Assembly: GCF_000350225.1 (NCBI RefSeq)
Contig: NW_005178809.1
Coordinates: 62,001-126,000, forward strand
Direction: 5' to 3'
DNA length: 64,000 nucleotides
Source of the DNA: Chondrus crispus
Lineage: Eukaryota; Rhodophyta; Florideophyceae; Gigartinales; Gigartinaceae
The stretch's first letter is position 1. Each line of letters opens with the position of its first letter. The notes below the pieces were generated by a model. It was not told where the DNA came from, searched no databases, and was given only the letters and a program-made list of their open reading frames with translations. The translations under genes were made by a program, and so were the position numbers. Of this stretch, positions 58,475 to 64,000 are shown one piece after another.

Positions 58475-58677
58475 ATACCTCGAAATGGTGGCTCGCCCTT
58501 CGTGTTGTCGGTCGGCATGCAGGCTTGAGCGGGCAGCGCTCTCATTGCCAACAATGCGATTCCGTACTGACATAGTTTCCTGCGACTCGTGCTATGTGAC
58601 CGGGATTGCCATTGCCCTTGTGGTCGTGAAGTCGCGCAGAGTGTTGGGATCCCGGCAAAAGCAATTTCGGTTGTCAT
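57832..58677 (-). CDS. METTL7-like methyltransferase, parental copy
   Basis: 281 residues from the ATG at 58677; the frame is open further up with only a TTG. Class I SAM methyltransferase with VVDIGIGTGPNLRFL, LGVDPNEYMWPYA, VEDESCDVVIITLTLCSVRD, LRVLKPGGRLFFIEH, ADGCHLNRDT and NPIRPHIAGFARK. The DGC-L-R and RPHI-G motifs are those of METTL7A/B (TMT1), thiol methyltransferases of ER or lipid droplets in animals; plants and algae have plastid members. The N-terminal 85 residues (MTTEIAFAGIPTLCATSRPQ) contain an early FAG, and near residue 35 a hydrophobic stretch (YGIALLAMRALPAQA), as in a plastid transit peptide with a possible thylakoid or membrane signal. Substrate unknown. Confidence 0.85.
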   Translation of the reverse strand: MTTEIAFAGIPTLCATSRPQGQWQSRSHSTSRRKLCQYGIALLAMRALPAQACMPTDNTKGEPPFRGIRQKSFADAMETGMLEYEKNIAAVKRKLFAQILSSETVVDIGIGTGPNLRFLQKGTHVLGVDPNEYMWPYAMQKARENGIELRVVGGVGEQLPVEDESCDVVIITLTLCSVRDPCETLKEVLRVLKPGGRLFFIEHVIADRSRPVFRLVQNLLNPLQVALADGCHLNRDTASILENVQGSRFRFSEVQYEKFDVGGSWNPIRPHIAGFARKEPS

Positions 58678-59038
58678 AGCAAGATATGGGGCTTCAGTCG
58701 AGCACCTGCCATCACTTGATGACAACCACTAGCTCATTTCCCATGTGAGCTCAGCCAAGTACAGATGATGCTCTTTTTATGTCAAAATCTTCATCGAAAT
58801 ATACACAGTTAGGCACCTTTCTTTACAACTGCTGTGATGTCCCGGGTTAATGTAAGAACGAGGCCACAAAGTTACGAGGCATGCAGAGACCTGAAGTATC
58901 AGATCACCGCATGCCCCGGGCGTGTTCTGTCGCTATACCCCAGTTTCGCTCTCGCGCCGTTTCAAATCGCAGTAGTGACCGCCAAATGGCGCACATGCGT
59001 TCTGATCAGCGCATAATCTATGCTATCTTGCCATGAAT
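58678..59038. promoter_or_regulatory. Intergenic region upstream of METTL7-like gene
   Basis: About 360 bp between the DRG1 stop and the METTL7-like start; both genes are minus strand. No motif recognised. Confidence 0.35.
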
Positions 59039-60304
59039 TTAAATCTGCTTGACGAGTTGAATAACATCCTCATCACATAACACGTGGTCCTTACCACACT
59101 TTTGTGGGTTGAACTTTGTGCTTCTTCCCCACACAAGAGCAAACTTGAGTTCGTTTTCTAGCGTCTTGTGAATTCTTCTGCAGAATGCAGCTACTGTCCG
59201 CATCCGTTCCTCATTTTTCAGAATCACTGGTTCCGAGAAATCTACCACTGTGACACCCTTGGGCTTAGTATAAATGCGCACTAGCTGGAGGTCATCCCAG
59301 ATCTTCTCCAAAAGACCATCAATGTTCCATTGCAACTTCCCGCAAATGGGAACGTAGCGGTCCATCCGGTGATAGAGCTCCAGCTCCTCCATCGTGATCT
59401 TGTCAATCATATTCACAATGTACAGAGCTGGGACGTACCTGCGATTGCCCTCTATAACATCGATGATCTCATCAATAGAGCTAACAGTGGCAGGAAGATA
59501 ATTCAGAAAATAGTAGAGGGCAAGTGGGGACCGACACAGTAGTTAGTATTCCAACTCTTCGAGTCATCAGCGCGCGAAGCCGAAAAATGGGCGAAGGGTA
59601 ACGGGACCAGACGAAAAAAAGACTGCAACCTACCATTCTCCGCGCACGACAAAGTCGGCGTTGTGAAGCCGGTACTCAGCACAGACGCTCTTGACAACAT
59701 CCAGATTCAAGTCTGTTTGGACGGCTGAGGAAAAGGAGATACCTCCGCGATCCTTCCTGCGAAACAATACTGGAGGCGGCTTCTTGTTCAGCCTAATTCC
59801 AAAGCCCTCCAGCTCCTTCTCGATGATTCGCTTGTGACTTGCCGGCTTCGACGCATCAAGCACAATCAGAATTAGGTCACACGAACGGGCAACAGCGATG
59901 ACTTGCCGCCCCCTTCCCTTACCATCTTTAGCGCCCTCAATAATTCCTGGAAGATCGAGCATTTGAATCTTCGCTCCGTTGTGGTACAGCATTCCTGGAA
60001 TGCAGGTAAGTGTCGTAAACTCATACGCTGCTGCTACACTTGCTGTCCCCGTGAGAAGCGTTAGCAGTGATGATTTTCCGACAGATGGAAAGCCTATGAA
60101 GCCGACCCGGGCATCCCCTGTTTTCGAAACCTCGAAGCCCTCGCCACTTGGTCCACCACCACCCTTCGGCGGTGCGATCAGCTCACGCCGTAGCTTCGCA
60201 AGCTTGGCCTTCAGAATGCCAAGATGCTGCGATGTGGCCTTGTTCTTCTGTGTCCGTGCCATCTCAGTCTCGATCTCCTCGATCTTCGCGAGTGTCGCTG
60301 CCAT
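59039..60304 (-). CDS. DRG1: Developmentally regulated GTP-binding protein DRG1, two exons
   Basis: Translation-factor-class GTPase that binds ribosomes, in other eukaryotes with the partner DFRP1. Exon 1 is 60304-59634 and exon 2 59480-59039. The intron (153 bp) starts GTAGGT and ends CTGTTAG. The spliced product has 370 residues (human DRG1 has 367). [49 protein letters not shown] (P-loop), [20 protein letters not shown] and the C-terminal TGS domain ([30 protein letters not shown]) give the assignment. RRELI-PKGGGG and [10 protein letters not shown] favour DRG1 over DRG2. The junction gives [20 protein letters not shown], matching the family. Confidence 0.94.
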
Positions 60305-61319
60305 GGTTAGGGTCGTCCCTCGTTACAGGTCAGCTGTAGTGGAATCTTCTTAAAAATATGCGTACTACGGCGCAAGAGTAATGTACAGGTGATTCAGATC
60401 TCGGATGCTGCAGACTAGAGGACCAGTGCTGCGCTGTGATGGAGCGTGCAAGTTCAACGAGAAGTTCAGGGGCGCTACAAATACGATAGGGAGTATCGAG
60501 CGGTGTCCCACCCTAAAAGTATTTATTGAGCTGTTTAAAGCTGTAGACGCGTGCTTCGAATATTTCACAAAAAAACGACCTTGCCTTAAATTTCCCCAAA
60601 AAATCCACTTCATCCTCCGAGAAGCGAAGCCCTGATTGCCTTTCGGACCAGCCTTGTACAGTACCAACTTGGTACTGCCAAGGGTACCCTTGGTAAGGCA
60701 GACCTGGAACAATTCTCTTCCATTACTGAAGTCGCACATTTCCCCCTCTCTCTGCCATGCTTGGGAAAAGAGATGCTGCCCTGTTCAACAGTCTTTTATT
60801 CTATTTCGCCCTACATTCCATCAGTAGGGATTGAATGACGCCGTGTGTGCCGTGAGCTCTCCCCTATGACTTCAGTATCTTCGCATCTGGCCGGAGTGGC
60901 TAGAAGAATTGCAATTTGGCTTCACCTTCCACACGATGGTGCATCCTAAACAAGCAAATTGTGGAGTGTTTAAATATATAAGCGAAAGGCGTACACACGG
61001 GCTCGGGCAACGGCGGAAAGCCATGAACATACACAAAGATTTACGCCCACAACAGAAGCGGCAGTATCTGTCACAAGTGGGATTAGACCAACAATAAGAA
61101 ATCGCCACAGCATGAGTCTTCCGTTTACAAAGCAATTGGTATACCGCAGAACTGGCAATGCACAAAAAAACCTCAGGAGATCAAGACACGAAAGCGCACG
61201 CCACCCTGTGCGAACTAGTCGCAAGCACTACATAAACAAAAGGGAAGCGATAACAATACGTTGCCCTGAAAGCGTGTCCGAGTATGTCGAGTAAGCTACG
61301 CAAAGCCAGCGTGGAGATC
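60305..61319. other. 1-kb intergenic region with paired palindromes
   Basis: Between the CP12 stop and the DRG1 start. TGTACAGTA (60655-60663) and two adjacent palindromes (60659-60693) are the only structure I see; ORFs are short. The promoter of DRG1 should be at its left end. Confidence 0.45.
60659..60693. repeat. Two adjacent palindromes
   Basis: CAGTACCAA-C-TTGGTACTG (60659-60677) followed directly by CCAAGGGTACCCTTGG (60678-60693). Both have GTAC at their heart or arms; the first overlaps a TGTACAGTA site. Confidence 0.9.
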
Positions 61320-61819
61320 CTAATCCTCGTAGACGCGGCATTCATCGGCTTCTGGGGATTCTTCGCAGAACTTCTCCAGCGGGTCGTTTGAGCCCTTGTT
61401 GGCCTTGAGATGGGAGGCCTCCGCCTCCAGCTCTTCAACAACGTCCCAGGCGAGGGCAGCTTCCTTGGAGCCCTTTCCAAACTGCTGAGTGGCGTCCTGG
61501 GCCTTCTTCATCTCCTCCTGGATCTTGACTTGGATGGTGTCAAGATTCATCGAGAGGGCGACGCGCGGCTTCGGCGTGGTCCACCTCAGCGAAGAGCCCT
61601 TAAAGGAGGAGACCTACGTAGTCGAACCGAAAAGTGCGCCACCAATGACCATATGTGGCGTGAGCAGGAGGGGGGACGAGGGGTCAGACACTGGGCAGAC
61701 GGGAGGAGCGTGAGCGCAAGCAAAAAGTGGCCATGAAACGCAATCGCTTGATGAGGACATACCGCTGGTGTGACGGACGCTGGTCGGACGGCGACGGAGA
61801 CAGAGGAGACAAAGGCCAT
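61320..61819 (-). CDS. CP12: CP12 Calvin-cycle regulator, two exons
   Basis: CP12 is a disordered redox switch that, when oxidised, locks GAPDH and phosphoribulokinase into an inactive complex in the plastid stroma. Exon 1 is 61819-61763 (MAFVSSVSVAVRPASVTPA) and exon 2 61613-61320. The intron (149 bp) begins GTATGT and ends CTACGTAG, phase 0. The joined sequence reads VSSFKGSSLRWTTPKPRVAL across the rest of the transit peptide, and the product has 116 residues. The mature part has AWDVVEELEAEASHLKA, the AWD-VEE-xAEASH signature. The C-terminal disulfide pair is in FCEESPEADECRVYED, which docks GAPDH. The N-terminal Cys pair that binds PRK is missing: this region has no cysteine. MAFV is the classic red-algal transit peptide start. 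Confidence 0.93.
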
Positions 61820-62314
61820 TGCAGGAAGCGGATAAGTGAGGCGGTGACAAATATCAGTTAAGTGAGCTGGGAGTGAGGATGAGACAAGAGGGCAGGGACG
61901 AAGACGTCAGGCCCGGCGAAATTGAGGAGCTAAAAAGCAGCGAGGGCCGAGAGATTTTGTTTGAGAGCGAAGAAATCTGCACAATGGAATGGAGCCAGGA
62001 GCTTCCTTGGAGCGACCAATGGGGAGGCGAATAGCGCATGCAATATCTCCTCGATTTCCGCCTTTCATGGCCACGGGACTTTCTACTGTAGATCAAGACG
62101 TCGGGCTTTCAGGAAGGACGATATTGGCTGTTTTCATTGGCTGCCCCTCCGCCCTACTCCGCCGCTGCCCACCCAGAAGGTGACAGGTACCGACAAGAGA
62201 GCCTAACAAAAAAAGAAATATCCCTCTGGTTGAGCTTGGCAGGACCGGATGCCTTTGTTCTCATTTGTTCGCCACTGGCCACTCTCAGTGTCGTAAACGA
62301 TGACGGGAAATTGC

Positions 62315-62361
62315 CGATCCTCGGCCATCAATTGCCGTCGGCAATTGATGGCCGAGGATCG
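62315..62361. repeat. 47-nt palindrome, 23-bp arms
   Basis: CGATCCTCGGCCATCAATTG-CCG, one T (62338), then the exact complement. It is perfect over the full arms. Long enough to form a cruciform or RNA hairpin. Confidence 0.95.
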
Positions 62362-62418
62362 ATTTCACATTCTCCATAGCCCCAAGGAAACATTTTCGCA
62401 ATTTTTCGTAAAACATTG

Positions 62419-62473
62419 ATGGTGTGTACAGTACTAGAAGGGCTTCCAGAAGCCCTTCTACCATACACACCAT
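62419..62473. repeat. Two-part hairpin
   Basis: An outer 10-bp stem (ATGGTGTGTA / TACACACCAT), a 6/3-nt internal loop and an inner 11-bp stem (TAGAAGGGCTT / AAGCCCTTCTA) with loop CCAG. The left side contains a TGTACAGTA site. Confidence 0.9.
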
Positions 62474-62535
62474 TTCAGATGATCAAGCAAAAGCGCATGC
62501 ACGTTCTTCGTAACTTCTGAAAGTATTGCGTACAA

Positions 62536-62555
62536 CTCTACCTTCGAAGGTAGAG
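62536..62555. repeat. 20-nt perfect palindrome
   Basis: CTCTACCTTC directly followed by its complement GAAGGTAGAG, without spacer. Confidence 0.95.
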
Positions 62556-62998
62556 CTAGGGGTGAAAAGTCTCGATCACTTTTTGGACGAATGCAGTGAG
62601 CACACTCGCCCTTCCATAGAACTGGTCGATTGAATGGGAATGCTACAAACCCGCACAGTGCATTGGTATGAGCCTCCTTGCCCTTCCGTATCTCGGGACA
62701 CTTGGCTCTTTATACCTACAGCCTTTCCGTTCTATTCCATACGACCTGTAGTCTGTCGGTCGTCCCGACGTTGAAGGTCTCCATTTATTGTTTTCTTTCC
62801 CTTCCCCAACTTCATTGTAATTATGCAAAACCTCGCACGGACACATGTCTGGTGTCTAACACACTCATCGCAGAAATGCACCAAGAGGAAAGCTCGACTG
62901 AAACAATAAGTACGCGCAAGCATCAAAAAGTCAGCATGCCTTCTTACTCCAGTCCACGAAGCTTTCGCCGCACCGCATACAGTACCCACTCTCCCCAC

Positions 62999-64000
62999 TC
63001 ATGAATTCTTCGTCCTTCCGTCTCCTCGCGGCACCCGTCCAGCCACGCTAGCCTTCTTCGTTTTTTTCTGCGCCAACGCTGTCCCCGCTGAGGCAGACCA
63101 CCCTCCCTTCGTCCCGTAGCTCTCGCCCCTCCTCTTCTTGCGCCCTCCAGTCTTCTGACTCATCTCTCCGGGCCCTTTGCGCTTCCACGGCATCTGCTTT
63201 TCCTTCTTCGTGGTGGGTGCGGAAACCTCCTCGCGCTCCATAAAGTCCTGCGTCTCGCGCATCGGGGCAGGAGGTAATGCTACTCGCCCCGAATTGCCCT
63301 GCGAGCCGCCGACGTCCAGAATTGTCATTGTCTGCGGCGCAGTGTGATCCATCGACAATACCTCGCGCTTTCGCAGCACCCGCGCTTCCTCGTTTTCTGC
63401 GCTTGCGCGAGCGCGGATCGAAAAGCTGAGGTGGTGAAACGGTGTTGACACTCTCCCAGCGTTAACCCGAATAGGTTGCTCCTCGAACCATCGTTGATGC
63501 TGTTCCATCGCTCGCATGAAGTGGGGGGGCTCATACGCCTCCGGTGTGTGGTCCTTGTATAGAATCTATATAAAGACAATCGATAGAAGTGTGAGATGAT
63601 GACGTTACCACATTGGTTGATACACCAATGCCGGGGCGGGGGGGGATCAGCAAGTTACCTTCATTGAAATAATCTTGTTTTGCGGGAGCGGCTCGAGGGT
63701 CTCGGTGAGCTCGAGCAAGGCGCGGAGCACACCACCCGCATTAGTCTTGATTTCCTGCTTGGAGGCGGACGGGCGACTAGTGGCGGCAACCTTTCCCTCC
63801 TTCCCTAGCAGCAGCTGGGCCCCGTCGGAGTCGTAGTTAAAGCCGAATGAAAAGCATTCCAGCAGCTCGCCGCGGTGTGAGGAAAGCTGCTGCAAGTCAG
63901 TCTGCTTGGGCGACTTGGGCTTTCCTTTCGCCTTCGGGGGACCGGGGGCGCGAGCAAAGACCTCAAGAAGCACTTTGTCCAGATACTGTTTGCGCAGGGC
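62999..64000 (-). CDS. HORMA-domain meiotic protein (HOP1/HORMAD type), 3' part
   Basis: Axial-element protein family (Hop1/ASY1/HORMAD) that organises meiotic chromosomes and crossover control. The gene enters from beyond 64000; no start is in the window. The visible exon is 64000-63659, the intron 63658-63566 (93 bp, GTAACT...TATAG, phase 0) and the last exon 63565-62999. The protein reads LRKQYLDKVLLEVFARAPG, FGFNYDSDGAQLLLG, LRALLELTETLEPLPQNKI, then across the junction ISMKILYKDHTPEAYEPPHF. PLPxxKxxSMKxLYxxxTPxxYEPPxF is the end of a HORMA domain. The C-terminal 110 residues are basic and disordered (KRKGPGEMSQKTGGRKKRRG). It suggests that the organism has or had meiosis. No zinc-finger or HMG domain follows. 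Confidence 0.86.

Larger units (their letters stand above)
61820..62998. other. 1.2-kb intergenic region with three palindromes
   Basis: Between the HORMA-gene stop and the CP12 start, both minus strand. Hairpins lie at 62315-62361, 62419-62473 and 62536-62555. TGTACAGTA is at 62425-62433. Plus-strand TCTAAC...CGCAG at 62856-62874 followed by an open stretch ending near 63004 could be an exon, but no gene could be joined. Confidence 0.45.

Noticed and set aside
62678..63004. Plus-strand ORF overlapping the HORMA-gene end
   Set aside because: A splice-acceptor-like TCTAAC...CAG is present, but no first exon could be joined and the product is low complexity.
1..64000. Transposons, CRISPR arrays, rRNA genes, organelle DNA
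   Set aside because: No transposase, reverse transcriptase, terminal repeats, CRISPR-like spacing, rRNA sequence or plastid/mitochondrial gene content was seen.

Overview
The window is nuclear DNA of a photosynthetic eukaryote, most likely a red alga. It carries eukaryote-only genes: cullin-3, TAF2, the Snf2 ATPase MOT1, a HORMA meiosis protein, RPS6, SBDS and PINX1. Between them are plastid-type genes with N-terminal extensions: CP12, trigger factor, GatB, ThiO, ArgJ and a Cys-cluster protein. Three things point to Rhodophyta. First, most of these extensions carry a phenylalanine close to the start inside AFV/GFV/AFL-type contexts, the F-motif known from red-algal and glaucophyte transit peptides. 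Second, a very large pullulanase-type starch debranching enzyme has no transit peptide, as expected where starch is made in the cytosol. Third, ThiO is nuclear and separate; red algal plastid genomes are known to keep thiG and thiS. Genes are dense (about one per 2 kb) and most lack introns. The ten introns seen are 57-294 bp with GT-AG ends, and several have CTAAC-like branch sites. The genus cannot be named from this sequence.

Layout. 1-13.2 kb: 3' part of CUL3, an Aven-like RGG protein, RPS6 with one intron, a small membrane protein, a spliced LYR-motif protein, TAF2 and a UBE2T-like E2. 14-26 kb: an atypical bHLH-GAF factor, a spliced protein with an RVxF motif, C1D/LRP1, ThiO with a repeated tail, an NRAMP transporter and a dynamin-like GTPase with three exons. 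26-43.5 kb: MOT1, ArgJ, ADAT2, a hypothetical gene, a GH47 protein with altered active-site motifs, PINX1, an OXLD1-like protein and trigger factor. 43.7-53.2 kb: pullulanase, GatB (three exons), a plastid-type single-span membrane protein and SBDS. 53.2-64 kb: a segmental duplication that produced a chimeric METTL7-like gene, a BAG/ubiquitin-like protein, the Cys-cluster protein, the parental METTL7-like gene, DRG1 (two exons), CP12 (two exons) and the 3' part of a HORMA gene.

The genes form no operons; neighbours are unrelated housekeeping functions. Functional groups are ubiquitin/NEDD8 (CUL3, UBE2T), TBP control (TAF2 and MOT1, which act oppositely on TBP), ribosome and tRNA (RPS6, SBDS, ADAT2, GatB, DRG1), and plastid metabolism (CP12, ThiO, ArgJ, trigger factor).

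The most unusual signals are: (1) the chimeric METTL7-like gene, which took its start codon, first codons and upstream DNA from SBDS and is flanked by repeats of that SBDS DNA; (2) a set of near-perfect short palindromes and the recurring intergenic 9-mer TGTACAGTA, densest around the NRAMP gene and downstream of the HORMA gene; (3) two small genes that appear only once introns are removed; (4) a GH47 protein with several key residues changed.
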